Origin: Glycomyces arizonensis DSM 44726
GTDB lineage: Bacteria; Actinomycetota; Actinomycetes; Mycobacteriales; Micromonosporaceae
Length of the DNA stretch: 64,000 bases
Direction: 5' to 3'
Assembly (NCBI RefSeq): GCF_000482705.1
Contig: NZ_AXWO01000003.1
Span: 124,001-188,000 of the forward strand
Under the pieces are notes generated by a model, which was not told the origin of the DNA, ran no database searches, and saw only the letters and a program-made list of their open reading frames with translations. Shown here in pieces: positions 7,346-16,536 of the stretch; position 1 is the first letter of the stretch, and every line of letters begins with the position of its first letter. The position numbers were made by a program, and so were the translations under genes.

Positions 7346-8584
7346 ATGGAGTCCGAAACACAGCCCATGGGGCGGCGAGTGGCGTATTGGCGCCACCGCC
7401 GCGGCATGTCGCAACAAGTATTCGCCGATCGCATCGGCAAGTCCAAGAGCTGGGTCGACAAGATCGAGCGGGGCGTCCGACGCCTCGACAAGTACTCGGT
7501 CATCACCGAGCTCGCCGAAGCCCTCAGCATCGACGCCGGGCAGCTGCTCGGCCGCGAACCCAAACGCCGACCCGGACTGGGCGGCTGCCTCGACCAAGTG
7601 GAGGTCGAGTCCATCCGCCAGTCCCTCGAACGATACGAACGCCTCGGGCGCTTCCTCGAAGCCGCCCCGATCGAGCCGACCCCGATACCCGAACTCCGCG
7701 GCGCCGTCACCTACGCGTGGCTCGCCTTCGAGAAGGGCCACTACCCGGTCGTCGCCCGATCGCTCATCCAGCTCCTGCGCGACACACCCGTCGCCGAGGA
7801 CAACCCCGTCGGCGGCACCAGCGCCGACGCCGCCGAACTGCTGACCCAGGTCTACCAGATCGCCTCGACGGTGCTGCGCAAACTCGGCGAGGCCCAGCTC
7901 GCCTGGCTCGCCGCCGACCGCGCCATCAGCGCCGCCCAGAGGGGCAACGATCCGCTCCTGGCGGGCATCGCCACCACCAGAGTCGCCAACGCGCTCCGGG
8001 CGCTCGGCCGCTACCAGGCCGCGCTCGACCTCAACGTGCAGGTCGCCCACGGGCTCATCAGCGACACCGGCGGCGAATCGGCCAGCCCCCAGGCCATCAG
8101 CGTCTACGGGGCGCTCCTGCTCCAGGGCGCCATGGCCGCCGCACTCGCGGGCGAGAGCGCGACCAGCTCCGACCTGCTCGACAGCGCCGACCGCGCCGCC
8201 GCCATCCTCGGCCGCGACGCCAACCACTACTACACCTCGTTCGGACCGACGAACGTCCTGCTGCACCGCGCCGCCGCGCTCGTCGAGCTCGGCGAGGGCG
8301 CCGACGCGCTCGCCGTCCACGACGGCATCGACCAGGCCGCGCTCGCCGACCTCGTCGCCGAGCGGCGCGCCCACCACTACCTCGACATGGCCAGGGCCTG
8401 CGTCCAGGTCGGCGACGTCGAACGGGCGGGCAGGGCCCTGACCGCCGCCGAGCGCACCGCCCCGGCCGAGATCCGCTGCCGCCCCATCGCCATCGAGCTC
8501 ATCGACCAGATCCTCCACCGCACCAGGGGCGAACCGACGCCCGAGATGCGGCGGCTGGCCGAGCAGGTCGGCGCCCTGAACTGA
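7346..8584 (+). CDS. XRE-family transcriptional regulator with TPR-like sensory domain
   Basis: 412 residues. An N-terminal Cro/CI helix-turn-helix (about residues 8-62, MSQQVFADRIGKSKSWVDKIERG) is followed by a long Ala/Leu-rich helical region that looks like tetratricopeptide repeats, including LAWLAADRAISAAQRGN and LDMARACVQVGDVERAGRAL. This layout is common among actinobacterial regulators that may bind a peptide or partner protein through the TPRs. ATG 7346 follows AAGGACGG. Its long upstream region has a 14-bp repeat array that may be its own operator. It is separated from the Nif3-like gene by a strong terminator. Targets are unknown. Confidence 0.8.
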   Translation: MESETQPMGRRVAYWRHRRGMSQQVFADRIGKSKSWVDKIERGVRRLDKYSVITELAEALSIDAGQLLGREPKRRPGLGGCLDQVEVESIRQSLERYERLGRFLEAAPIEPTPIPELRGAVTYAWLAFEKGHYPVVARSLIQLLRDTPVAEDNPVGGTSADAAELLTQVYQIASTVLRKLGEAQLAWLAADRAISAAQRGNDPLLAGIATTRVANALRALGRYQAALDLNVQVAHGLISDTGGESASPQAISVYGALLLQGAMAAALAGESATSSDLLDSADRAAAILGRDANHYYTSFGPTNVLLHRAAALVELGEGADALAVHDGIDQAALADLVAERRAHHYLDMARACVQVGDVERAGRALTAAERTAPAEIRCRPIAIELIDQILHRTRGEPTPEMRRLAEQVGALN

Positions 8585-8596
8585 CCGGCCGCGCGT

Positions 8597-8626
8597 GGAA
8601 GGGGCGCGCCCTGGCACGCCCCTTCC
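8597..8626 (+). terminator. Hairpin terminator after the XRE regulator
   Basis: A perfect 10-bp stem, GGAAGGGGCG (8597-8606) with CGCCCCTTCC (8617-8626), 10-nt loop, 12 bp after the TGA. Confidence 0.7.
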
Positions 8627-8658
8627 GCGCCCCGCCGGCGGTCAATAGACTCCTAGGC

Positions 8659-9492
8659 ATGCCGACGCTGAGTGAAGTGACCGCCGCGCTCGACCGGATC
8701 TATCCGCGCCACTGGGCCCAGGACTGGGACCGCGTCGGCGTCGTCTGCGGCCGAGGCGACATCGCGGTGCGGCGCGTCCTGTGCACCGTCGACGTCGTCC
8801 CCGAGACCGTCATCGAGGCCATCGAACGCGGCTGCGACCTCATCGTCGCCCACCACCCCCTGCTGCTGCGCGGCGTCTCCAGCCTCGACCCGGCCGAGGA
8901 CTACAAGGGCGACCTCGTCCACACCCTCATCGAGCGCAGCGTCGGCCTCTACGTCGCGCACACCAACGCCGACGTCGCCGACCCCGGCGTCTCCGACGCC
9001 CTGGCCGACCGCCTCGGCCTGCGCGACACGCGCCCGCTGCGCCCCCTCGAAGGCCCCGAGCACGAGGGCACCGGCAGGGGCATCGGCCGCATCGGCACCA
9101 TCCCTGCGACCACCTTCGCGGCATTCGCCGAGCACGCCGCGAAGGCCCTGCCACCCACCGCCTGGGGCGTGCGCGGCGCGGGCGAGCCCGGCCGGACCGT
9201 GCGCTCCGTGGCCGTGTGCGGCGGCGCGGGCGACGCCTACCTCGCCGACGCGGTCGCGGCCGGGGCCGACGTCTTCCTCACCGCCGACCTCAGGCACCAT
9301 CCCGCGAGCGAGCACCTCGCCCGCGGCGGCCCGGCCCTCGTCGACGCCGCCCACTGGGCGACCGAGCGCCCCTGGCTCGATACTGTTGCGGGACAACTGT
9401 CGGATCTCGCAGACGACGTGACCGTCTCCGACATCGACACCGATCCGTGGACGATCCATCAGAATTCCGGGGTGAACCGAGTTGAAAGCTGA
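8659..9492 (+). CDS. Nif3-like dinuclear metal centre protein
   Basis: 277 residues. Family motifs are IVAHHPLLLRG and YVAHTNADVADPGVSDALAD in the first half and FLTADLRHHPASEHL plus DAAHWATERP in the second; the His, Asp and Glu residues bind two metals in a toroidal hexamer. The family has been linked to GTP cyclohydrolase-like activity, but its role is not settled. TAGACT (8646-8651) ends seven bases before the ATG and there is no Shine-Dalgarno, so a leaderless start is likely. The end overlaps the next gene by 11 bp, and the Nif3 plus zinc-ribbon pairing is conserved in actinobacteria, implying a shared function. Confidence 0.88.
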   Translation: MPTLSEVTAALDRIYPRHWAQDWDRVGVVCGRGDIAVRRVLCTVDVVPETVIEAIERGCDLIVAHHPLLLRGVSSLDPAEDYKGDLVHTLIERSVGLYVAHTNADVADPGVSDALADRLGLRDTRPLRPLEGPEHEGTGRGIGRIGTIPATTFAAFAEHAAKALPPTAWGVRGAGEPGRTVRSVAVCGGAGDAYLADAVAAGADVFLTADLRHHPASEHLARGGPALVDAAHWATERPWLDTVAGQLSDLADDVTVSDIDTDPWTIHQNSGVNRVES

Positions 9493-10264
9493 CCTGTTCG
9501 ATCAGCGCCGACTGCTCGACCTGCAAGCCGTCGACACCACGCTCACCCAGCTGGAGCAGCGGCGCCGCAGACTCGACGCCGACACGACGGCCGCCGACGC
9601 CCGCCGCCGCCTCCAGGCTCTCGCGGACCGGGCCGCGTCCCTCACCGGCGACATCGCCGACCTCGACCGCGACATCAAGCGGATCGAGCAGGAGGTCGAG
9701 CTGGTGACCAAGCGCGCCGCCGCCGACCGCGACCGCATGGCCTCCGGCGCGGCGGGCGCCAAAGAACTCGAAGGACTCCAGAGCGAGCTCGAATCGCTCG
9801 CGCGCCGCCAAGGCACCCTGGAGGACGACGAGCTCGAGTTCATGGAGCGCCGCGAAGGGCTCGAAGCCGAGGCCGAGGCCGCCCGCGCCCAGTCCGTCGA
9901 GGCCCAGAACGCCGTCGACGACGCCGAGGCCGCACGGGAGCGGGCGCTCGCCGAGATCGACGCCGAGACCGCCGACGCCGAGTCCGACCGCGTCGCCCTG
10001 ACCGTCTCGATCCCCGACCGGCTCGTCGAGCTCTACGAGCGCATCCACGCCAAGCAGCCGATCGCCGCCGCCGAACTGGTCGGGCGCCGCTGCGGCTCGT
10101 GCCGCATCGAGAAGTCCCCGGCCGACATGATCCCCATCCGCCAGGCCCCCATCGACGAGGTCCTGCGCTGCGAGGAGTGCGGCGCCGTCCTCATCCGCAC
10201 CGAGCTGCCCTCGACCGGCTCGAAGCCCAGCGCCTCCGAGGAAGAGCTCAAGAAGTACACCTAG
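9482..10264 (+). CDS. Coiled-coil protein with C-terminal C4 zinc ribbon
   Basis: 260 residues. Residues 1-190 form a long heptad-rich helix (LLDLQAVDTTLTQLEQRRR and many E/A/R repeats). The C-terminus has CGSC and CEEC pairs about 27 residues apart, the C4 zinc ribbon of this family. TTG at 9482 overlaps the Nif3-like gene, so translation is probably coupled. The family is often annotated as a nucleic-acid-binding zinc ribbon protein; no enzymatic function is seen. The gene ends at a 40-nt perfect palindrome. Confidence 0.85.
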   Translation: MKADLFDQRRLLDLQAVDTTLTQLEQRRRRLDADTTAADARRRLQALADRAASLTGDIADLDRDIKRIEQEVELVTKRAAADRDRMASGAAGAKELEGLQSELESLARRQGTLEDDELEFMERREGLEAEAEAARAQSVEAQNAVDDAEAARERALAEIDAETADAESDRVALTVSIPDRLVELYERIHAKQPIAAAELVGRRCGSCRIEKSPADMIPIRQAPIDEVLRCEECGAVLIRTELPSTGSKPSASEEELKKYT

Positions 10265-10267
10265 ACG

Positions 10268-10307
10268 CGAGGCGAGGGGCGGACCGGCCGGTCCGCCCCT
10301 CGCCTCG
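10268..10307. terminator. 40-nt perfect palindrome, bidirectional terminator
   Basis: Bases 10268-10287 are the exact reverse complement of 10288-10307, with GGCC at the centre. It lies between the convergent zinc-ribbon gene (ends 10264) and trpD (ends 10323), so it should stop transcription from both sides. Confidence 0.8.
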
Positions 10308-10322
10308 ATGTCTTGAGCGCCC

Positions 10323-11444
10323 TCAGGCCTCGCCGACGCGCTTACTGAAGTCTGCCCAGCGCTCGACCAACGCCGTAGCGGCGCCGTCGTCGACCGCCTT
10401 CGCGGCCTTCTTCAGCCCCGCCTCCAGCATCGCCCGCCTGCGGGCCACGTCGTGCAGGTCCGCGCCCTGCGCCAGGCCCTCGCGCGAGGCCAGCGCCGCG
10501 GCCGCGTTGATGAGCACCGCGTCCCGCACCGGCCCTGCCGCCCCGGCGAACACCTCGCGGGCGACGTTCGTGTTGAACTCCAGGTCGCCGCCGCGCAGCG
10601 CCTCCTGCCCGGCCTTCACCAGGCCGAACTCCTCGATGTCGATGCTTCCTTCGGAGACCCGACCGCCGGAGACCACCCATTCGGTGGTCGTCGACGACGT
10701 CGAGATCTCGTCCAGGCCGTCGTCGCCGCGGACGACGAACACCGAGGCGCCGCGCTCGGCGAACACCTGCGCCATCAGCGGCGCCATCTTCGGGTCCGCG
10801 CAGCCGATGAGCCCGGCCTTCGGCTGGCCCGGGTTCGTCAGCGGACCCAGCACGTTGAACACGGTCGGGATGCCCAGCGCGGCCCGCACCGGGCCCGCAT
10901 GGCGCATGCCGGGGTGGAACGTCCTGGCGAAGCAGAAGCCGATGCCGACCTCGCGGACCGACGCCTCGACGCGGTCGGCCGAGGCCTCCAGGTCCACGCC
11001 GAGGGCCTCCAGCAGGTCGGCCGAGCCGACGCTCGACGAGGCCGAGCGGTTCCCGTGCTTGATCACCGGCACGCCCGAGGCGGCCACGATGATCGCCGCC
11101 ATCGTGGAGATGTTCACGCTGTTGGAGCCGTCGCCGCCAGTGCCGACGATGTCGACCGCGACGCCCAGGTCGGTCAGGTCGATCCGCGTCGTCTCGGCGA
11201 GCATCCGCCCGGCGATCGCCGCGATCTCGGCGGCGGTCTCGCCCTTCGAGCGCAGCAGCACCGCGAACGCCGCCAGCTGCGCCGGGTCGGCGTTGCCGGC
11301 CATGATCTGCGCCATCGCCCAGTCGGCGCTGGCCTCGTCGAGGTGGTCGCCGCCCGACAGGCGCGCGAGGACGTCAGGCCAGGTCGGGACGGCCTGCGCC
11401 CCGGCTGCGGCGACGGCGAGGGAAGGGTGGGCCGGATCGGTCAT
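10323..11444 (-). CDS. trpD: Anthranilate phosphoribosyltransferase
   Basis: 373 residues, slightly longer than the usual 340-350. It transfers the phosphoribosyl group of PRPP to anthranilate in tryptophan synthesis. Motifs: DIVGTGGDGSNSVNIST (PRPP loop), IKHGNRSASSSVGSADLLEALG (anthranilate site), GPVRAALGIPTVFNVLGPL and FVVRGDDGLDE. ATG at 11444 follows CTTGGAGTC. It is not beside other trp genes here, the common stand-alone position in actinobacteria. The response-regulator-like gene lies upstream on the same strand with a 57-bp gap. Confidence 0.95.
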   Translation of the reverse strand: MTDPAHPSLAVAAAGAQAVPTWPDVLARLSGGDHLDEASADWAMAQIMAGNADPAQLAAFAVLLRSKGETAAEIAAIAGRMLAETTRIDLTDLGVAVDIVGTGGDGSNSVNISTMAAIIVAASGVPVIKHGNRSASSSVGSADLLEALGVDLEASADRVEASVREVGIGFCFARTFHPGMRHAGPVRAALGIPTVFNVLGPLTNPGQPKAGLIGCADPKMAPLMAQVFAERGASVFVVRGDDGLDEISTSSTTTEWVVSGGRVSEGSIDIEEFGLVKAGQEALRGGDLEFNTNVAREVFAGAAGPVRDAVLINAAAALASREGLAQGADLHDVARRRAMLEAGLKKAAKAVDDGAATALVERWADFSKRVGEA

Positions 11445-11501
11445 GGAGACTCCAAGAGCTCATGCTCGGCGCACGGGGTCCGCCGAGGTCGAAAGCGGCG
11501 C

Positions 11502-11999
11502 TCAGGCGGCGCGCTGTGCGGGCACCGCCGCCGAGCGGCGGTCGACCAGCAAGTCTACTACCGTCTGCCCGGTCGTCACGGGGTTGAGCGGGTGGCTCAG
11601 GACGGCGTCGGCGCGCGACCAGGCCGCGAGCCAGCGGTCGGCGGCGCGCGCCACCACCACGGCGAGGAGGGGGACTTGCGGAAGCTTCGCTTCCTCCGGT
11701 TTGGGGGAAGACGTCGCTTGCGACGTCGGCGGGTGGGGCGACGGGCGCGGGCCGAACTCGTCGCGGAGCTGGCGGGCGATGCCGAGTCCTCCGGCGGGCT
11801 GGGCCTCCCCGTCGAGCAGGACCAGGTCGATCTCATAGCGGTCGATCAGGCCCACCGCGTCGTCGTAGTCGCCGGCCACGGCGTACTCGATCCGGACGCC
11901 CTCGACGGGCTCGTCCCCGATCGCGGAGCGCATCTGCTCGATCACGGCGGGTCGGTGGCTGTAGAGCAGCACCGCGTACTCGGTCGTTGAGGTAGTCAC
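11502..11999 (-). CDS. Response-regulator-like receiver-domain protein with a palindromic insertion
   Basis: 165 residues. [18 protein letters not shown], then [26 protein letters not shown] and [18 protein letters not shown], follow the CheY-like fold. The Asp in LLDGE sits where the phosphoacceptor should be, and no output domain follows. Homologues of this kind lie between trpD and ctaE in other actinobacteria. Between RDEF and LLAVVV there is a Pro/Ser-rich stretch of about 25 residues encoded by an insertion with two hairpins (11675-11740). GTG 11999 is preceded by TAATAT seven bases upstream, so it is likely leaderless; the ATG at 12008 would lie inside that -10. Confidence 0.7.
   Translation of the reverse strand: MTTSTTEYAVLLYSHRPAVIEQMRSAIGDEPVEGVRIEYAVAGDYDDAVGLIDRYEIDLVLLDGEAQPAGGLGIARQLRDEFGPRPSPHPPTSQATSSPKPEEAKLPQVPLLAVVVARAADRWLAAWSRADAVLSHPLNPVTTGQTVVDLLVDRRSAAVPAQRAA
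11675..11740. repeat. Palindromic in-frame insertion inside a coding sequence
   Basis: Two hairpins sit side by side: GGAAGC-TTC-GCTTCC (11680-11694) and GACGTCGC-TT-GCGACGTC (11710-11727). They interrupt the receiver-like gene in frame, adding about 22 residues rich in Pro, Ser, Thr and Gln at a surface-loop position. The local composition is less GC-biased than the rest of the gene. Confidence 0.5.
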
Positions 12000-12197
12000 G
12001 CCTCGCATATTAAACCGGCCACACTCAAATGGAAAGACCGGAGGCGGCCACTTCCGCGACTCACTCCGCCCACAGTGGGCAAACCATGGGTGACCTGCGG
12101 ACTCGATGAAAAGGGACCCGAGCCTACCTCCGGCCGACACGCGGGAAAAACACACCCCATGCACAGGTTGCGAGTGCCGAGCCGTAATAATGTGCCC
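12000..12197. promoter_or_regulatory. Divergent promoter region between the receiver-like gene and ctaE
   Basis: Leftward there is TAATAT (12007-12012 on the minus strand) followed by 7 bases and GTG. Rightward there is TAATAAT (12185-12191) followed by 6 bases and GTG 12198, with TTGCGA (12168-12173) as a possible but closely spaced -35. Both genes look leaderless. The 170 bp in between hold no gene. Confidence 0.5.
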
Positions 12198-12800
12198 GTG
12201 ACTGCCGCCGAAGCAACTATCGACCCCAGCCGGATCCACTCACTGACAAGGCCCAATGTCGTCAGTGTCGGCACCATCGTGTGGTTGAGCAGTGAACTGA
12301 TGTTCTTTGCCGGCCTGTTCGCGATGTACTTCTCCATCCGCGCCGCCGCACCGGAGCTGTGGGAAGAGCAGACCGAACACCTCGAGATCCCCTACGCGCT
12401 CGTGTTCACCGTGATCCTCGTGGCCTCCTCGATCACCTGCCAGCTCGGCGTCTTCGCCGCCGAGAAGGGCGACGTCTACGCGCTGCGCAGGTGGTTCGCC
12501 ATCACCTTCGTCATGGGGCTCGTCTTCGTGCTCGGCCAGGTCAACGAGTACCGCAACCTCGTCGGCGAGGGCCACACCATCGCCGAGAACGGCTACTGGT
12601 CGATGTTCTACCTGACCACCGGCTTCCACGGACTCCACGTGACCGGCGGCCTCGTCGCGTTCATCATCTTCCTCATCCGCACGACGATGGGCCGGTTCAC
12701 CCCCGCCCAGGCCACCGCCTCCATCGTGGTGTCCTACTACTGGCACTTCGTCGACGTGGTGTGGATCGCGCTGTTCGCGATGATCTACTTCCTCCAGTAA
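12198..12800 (+). CDS. ctaE: Cytochrome c oxidase subunit III
   Basis: 200 residues with five transmembrane segments, the short actinobacterial form of the aa3 oxidase subunit III. Conserved stretches: [20 protein letters not shown] at the first helix, [25 protein letters not shown] and [15 protein letters not shown] at the last helix. The frame is open for 41 further codons upstream, but those residues are soluble and unlike the family. TAATAAT (12185-12191) directly before GTG 12198 argues for a leaderless start there. It precedes qcrCAB as in Mycobacterium and Streptomyces, where both complexes form a bcc-aa3 supercomplex. Confidence 0.93.
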   Translation: MTAAEATIDPSRIHSLTRPNVVSVGTIVWLSSELMFFAGLFAMYFSIRAAAPELWEEQTEHLEIPYALVFTVILVASSITCQLGVFAAEKGDVYALRRWFAITFVMGLVFVLGQVNEYRNLVGEGHTIAENGYWSMFYLTTGFHGLHVTGGLVAFIIFLIRTTMGRFTPAQATASIVVSYYWHFVDVVWIALFAMIYFLQ

Positions 12801-12889
12801 CGAGACGGGCCGAAGGCGACCACCGTCGCATCCGGCCGCAATACAGTCAAAGCCCCGGCCCCGCGCCGAGGCGATATCCGAGAAGGCGA

Positions 12890-12912
12890 CGGCCGTCCCC
12901 CGGAGACGGCCG
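12890..12912 (+). terminator. Hairpin between ctaE and qcrC
   Basis: An 8-bp stem, CGGCCGTC (12890-12897) with GACGGCCG (12905-12912), 7-nt loop, in the 178-bp gap. It could partly end the ctaE message. A separate TACAGT at about 12842 might be a -10 for qcrCAB, but lacks a clear -35. Confidence 0.4.
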
Positions 12913-12978
12913 CCCGACCGGGCGGAGGCTCCACAGCCCCCACCGGTCTGAGAGCTAGATAAAGGTGAGGCAACAACC

Positions 12979-13791
12979 GTGGCTGCATCAGCGAAACGCC
13001 GCCGAGGCTGGCGCAAGCGCCTCGGCGCGCTGGCCAGGTTCACCGGCGCGTTGGTCATCGTCGGCGGGCTCTACTCGGTGTTCTCGCCGAGTCTGTACGC
13101 CCAGGAAGCCGACGACAGCGCCAACGCCGTCGATTCGGAGGTCGTCAAAGGCCAGGAGCTCTACGACACCAGCTGCATCAGCTGCCACGGCGACAACGGC
13201 GAGGGCATCGACGGACGCGGACCGAGCCTCATCGGCGTCGGTTCGGCCGCCGTCGAGTTCCAGGTGAACACCGGCCGCATGCCGCTGGCCGCCCAGGGAC
13301 CCCAGGCCCCCGCCGGGCAGCCCTCCTTCACCGAGGAGGAGGCCGAGTGGATCGGCGCCTACGTCGAGTACCTCGGCGGCGGCGGCACGGTCCCCGACGA
13401 CCTCGCCGCGATGGTCGAGGACGCCGACACCGCCGAAGGCGGCGACCTGTACCGCGTCAACTGCTCCTCGTGCCACGGCTACGCCGGCGGCGGCGGGGCG
13501 CTCTCCTCCGGCGCGCACGCCCCGAGTCTCGACGGCGTCACCGACGAGGAGCTCTACCAGGCGATGCTCATCGGCCCGCAGAACATGCCGACCTTCGCCG
13601 ACAACGAACTCACCCCTGAGCAGAAGGCCGACATCATCGCCTACGTCCAGTACGTCGTCAACGACGACAGGGACCCCGGCGGGGTGTTCGCCCTCGGACG
13701 CTTCGGCCCGTCCACCGAAGGACTCGCCATCTTCCTGGTCGGCATCACGTCGCTGCTGCTGGCCACGCTCTGGATTGCAGGTAAATCGTGA
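12979..13791 (+). CDS. qcrC: Diheme cytochrome c subunit of the bc1 complex
   Basis: 270 residues. A short cytoplasmic N-terminus precedes an uncleaved or signal-like helix (FTGALVIVGGLYSVFSP). Two c-type heme domains follow with CISCHGDNGEG and CSSCHGYAGGG; axial Met candidates are GRMPLA and NMPTFAD. A C-terminal membrane helix (LAIFLVGITSLLLATLWI) anchors it. The diheme form carries electrons directly from the bc complex to the aa3 oxidase in actinobacteria. GTG 12979 follows AAAGGTGAGG. It overlaps qcrA by 4 bp. Confidence 0.95.
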   Translation: MAASAKRRRGWRKRLGALARFTGALVIVGGLYSVFSPSLYAQEADDSANAVDSEVVKGQELYDTSCISCHGDNGEGIDGRGPSLIGVGSAAVEFQVNTGRMPLAAQGPQAPAGQPSFTEEEAEWIGAYVEYLGGGGTVPDDLAAMVEDADTAEGGDLYRVNCSSCHGYAGGGGALSSGAHAPSLDGVTDEELYQAMLIGPQNMPTFADNELTPEQKADIIAYVQYVVNDDRDPGGVFALGRFGPSTEGLAIFLVGITSLLLATLWIAGKS

Positions 13792-14903
13792 GTGCCCACA
13801 ACGATGACAAGCGGCCCGACGAGGTCGACCTGAGCGACCCGAAGCTCTCGCGCTTCGACGTCTACCGCGAGGGCCTGCGCCGCGACGACATCGAGATCCT
13901 CCACTACGAGCCGCGCTACGCCAAGCCCGGCTCGAAGGTCGAGAAGCGCATGGAGCGCATCGTCGCCTCGATGTTCCTCGGCTCCGGCCTGTTCGCGACG
14001 CTGTTCGTGGTCGCCTACATCTGGTGGCCCTGGGAGTACGAGGGCGCCGCCACCTGGCGCGACCCGCAGACCTGGTACACGCCGATCCTCGGCGTCACCC
14101 TCGGCCTGTCGCTGCTCCTGATCGCCCTCGCCGTCCTGACCTGGGCCAAGAAGCTGCTGCCGGTCGAGGAGCTCGTCCAGGACCGCCACGACGGCGGCTC
14201 CAGCCCCGACGACCGCCGCTTCGCCGAGTCCACCGTCGACACGGTCGTGGACGACATGGGCCTCAAGCGCCGCCCGTTCCTGGTGAAGGCCGCCCTCCTC
14301 GGCGCCGCCCCGCTCGGCCTGGCCGCGGTCGCGCCGCTCGGCGGGCTCATCAAGGACCCCGGCGACATGCTCACCGTCACCGGCTGGAACGCCGAGAAGC
14401 ACAACGACGGCGAGCCCGTCCGCATGATGATGAAGGACGGCGCGCTCGTGCGCCCCGACATGGTCGCGACCGGCGGGCAGATCACCGTCTACCCGGCCAT
14501 CGAGGGCGGCGCCTCCAACGAGTTCGCCTCCTCGCCGACGCTGCTCATCCGCCTGCGGGCCCAGGACGCGGAGACCCTCCGCGACAACCTGTTCCCGATG
14601 TACCAGGACGTCGACGCGCTGTGGGGCGACTTCGTCGCCTACTCCAAGATCTGCACGCACGTCGGCTGCCCGGCCAGCCTCTACGAGCAGCAGAGCCAGC
14701 GCCTGCTGTGCCCGTGCCACCAGTCGCAGTTCAACGTGCTCGACAACGCCACCCCCGTCTTCGGCCCGGCGGCCCGGCACCTGCCGATGCTGCCGCTCGG
14801 CGTCGACGACGAGGGCTTCTTCTACGCCAAGTCGGACTTCCTGGTGCCCCCAGGGCCGGCGTTCTGGAACCGCCCGTCCCTCCCAGAGGAGGATGAACAG
14901 TGA
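13788..14903 (+). CDS. qcrA: Rieske iron-sulfur subunit of the bc1 complex
   Basis: 371 residues. Three membrane helices in the N-terminal half (MFLGSGLFATLFVVAYIWW, ILGVTLGLSLLLIALAVLTW and a third near KAALLGAAPLGLAAVAPLGG) are typical of the actinobacterial QcrA. The 2Fe-2S site is KICTHVGCPASLY with LLCPCHQSQFN (Cys-x-His and Cys-x2-His). GTG 13788 overlaps qcrC and the end overlaps qcrB, both by 4 bp, so the three genes are translationally coupled. Confidence 0.96.
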   Translation: MSAHNDDKRPDEVDLSDPKLSRFDVYREGLRRDDIEILHYEPRYAKPGSKVEKRMERIVASMFLGSGLFATLFVVAYIWWPWEYEGAATWRDPQTWYTPILGVTLGLSLLLIALAVLTWAKKLLPVEELVQDRHDGGSSPDDRRFAESTVDTVVDDMGLKRRPFLVKAALLGAAPLGLAAVAPLGGLIKDPGDMLTVTGWNAEKHNDGEPVRMMMKDGALVRPDMVATGGQITVYPAIEGGASNEFASSPTLLIRLRAQDAETLRDNLFPMYQDVDALWGDFVAYSKICTHVGCPASLYEQQSQRLLCPCHQSQFNVLDNATPVFGPAARHLPMLPLGVDDEGFFYAKSDFLVPPGPAFWNRPSLPEEDEQ

Positions 14904-16492
14904 AGCGCCGCAAAGGCACTAGCGAAAGCCTGATGACCAAGGCGGGCGGGGAGCTCGACGACCGCTTCAAGCTCGCGGGACCGGCCCGGAACATCATGAA
15001 CAAGGTGTTCCCGGACCACTGGTCGTTCCTCTTGGGCGAGATCGCGCTGTTCTCGTTCATCCTGCTGCTGCTGACCGGCACCTTCCTGGCGCTGTTCTTC
15101 GAGCCGTCCATGACTCACGTGGTCTACGACGGCTCGTACGTGCCGCTCCAGGGCGTGGGCATGTCCAAGGCCTACGAGTCGGCCCTGAACCTCTCCTTCG
15201 AGGTCCGCGGCGGGCTCATCATGCGCCAGATGCACCACTGGGCGACGCTGCTGTTCATGGCGTCGATCCTGGTCCACATGCTGCGCATCTTCTTCACCGG
15301 CGCGTTCCGCGCGCCGCGCGAGACCAACTGGATGATCGGCATCCTGCTGTTCTGGCTGGGCTTCTTCGAGGGCTTCATCGGCTACTCGCTGCCCGACGAC
15401 GGCCTGTCCGGCACCGGCCTGCGGATCGCCGAGGGCATGACCGAGTCGGTCCCGTTCGTGGGCCCGTGGGTCTCGGCCGCGCTGTTCGGCGGCGCCTTCC
15501 CCGGCGACGAGGTCATCGCCAGGTTCTACATCATCCACGTGTTCCTGCTGCCGCTCGGCCTCTTGGCGCTCATCACCGTCCACGTCGCCCTGGTGTTCGT
15601 GCAGAAGCACACCCAGTGGCCGGGGCCGGGGCGCACCGAGCACAACGTGGTCGGCTTCCGCATGTTCCCGAACTACATCATGAAGCAGGTCGGCTTCATG
15701 CTGCTGATCTGGGGCGTGATCACGGCGATGTCGGGCCTGTTCCAGATCAACCCGATCTGGCTGTTCGGCCCGTACGAGGCCTCGATCGTCTCCTCGGCGT
15801 CGCAGCCGGACTTCTACGTCATGTTCATGGACGGCCTCATCCGGCTCTTCCCGTCCTGGGAGTTCCGCGCGGCGCCGTACTTCACGCTCCCGGCGGTGTT
15901 CTGGCCGGGCATCGTGGGCATGGGCCTGTCGGTGATGCTCCCGCTGCTCTACCCGCTGCTGGAGCGCCGCTTCGCCAAGGACCGCGGGCACCACAACCTG
16001 CTGCAGCGCCCGCGCGACAACCCGGCCCGCACGAGCCTGGGCGTCATGGTCGTGGTCCTGTGGGTCGTCGGCGTCGTCTCCGGCGGCAACGACGTGTTCG
16101 CCCACGCGTTCCACATCAGCCTGAACGCGATGACGTGGGCCGGCCGCATCGGGATCGTCGTAGGGCCGATCGTGGCCTACTACCTGACCTACCGGATCTG
16201 CCTGGGCCTCCAGCAGCACGACCGGGAGGTCCTGGCGCACGGCCTGGAGACCGGCATCCTCATGCGCGACCCGGACGGCCGCTTCTACGAGGTGCACCAG
16301 CCGCTGGCCGAGCCCGACGAGCACGGCCACACCGAGCTGGAGTACAGCGGCTCGTGGGTGCCGAAGAAGATGAACCGCGTCGGGGTCCTGGAACCGACCG
16401 ACCGCGGCTTCTTCAAGTCGATCGAGGAACCCGAGGACAACGGCGCTCGCAAGGGCGAGCGCCGCGACGAGATCGAGGCCGGCAAGCAGTAA
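14900..16492 (+). CDS. qcrB: Cytochrome b subunit of the bc1 complex
   Basis: 530 residues. The heme-ligand pair is MRQMHHWATLLFM in helix B, with the second His pair in FYIIHVFLLPLGLLALITVHVALV in helix D. The Qo-site region has the ILLFWLGFFEGFIGYSLPDD helix-loop. A long hydrophilic C-terminal tail of about 100 residues is usual in actinobacteria. GTG 14900 overlaps qcrA by 4 bp. It is followed by a strong terminator at 16504. Confidence 0.96.
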   Translation: MKRRKGTSESLMTKAGGELDDRFKLAGPARNIMNKVFPDHWSFLLGEIALFSFILLLLTGTFLALFFEPSMTHVVYDGSYVPLQGVGMSKAYESALNLSFEVRGGLIMRQMHHWATLLFMASILVHMLRIFFTGAFRAPRETNWMIGILLFWLGFFEGFIGYSLPDDGLSGTGLRIAEGMTESVPFVGPWVSAALFGGAFPGDEVIARFYIIHVFLLPLGLLALITVHVALVFVQKHTQWPGPGRTEHNVVGFRMFPNYIMKQVGFMLLIWGVITAMSGLFQINPIWLFGPYEASIVSSASQPDFYVMFMDGLIRLFPSWEFRAAPYFTLPAVFWPGIVGMGLSVMLPLLYPLLERRFAKDRGHHNLLQRPRDNPARTSLGVMVVVLWVVGVVSGGNDVFAHAFHISLNAMTWAGRIGIVVGPIVAYYLTYRICLGLQQHDREVLAHGLETGILMRDPDGRFYEVHQPLAEPDEHGHTELEYSGSWVPKKMNRVGVLEPTDRGFFKSIEEPEDNGARKGERRDEIEAGKQ

Positions 16493-16503
16493 GGCCGGCA
16501 GCA

Positions 16504-16536
16504 CGGCGGGGCCGCACCGAGCGTGCGGCCCCGCCG
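16504..16536 (+). terminator. Terminator of qcrCAB
   Basis: A perfect 14-bp stem, CGGCGGGGCCGCAC (16504-16517) with GTGCGGCCCCGCCG (16523-16536), loop CGAGC, 11 bp after the qcrB stop. Confidence 0.8.
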
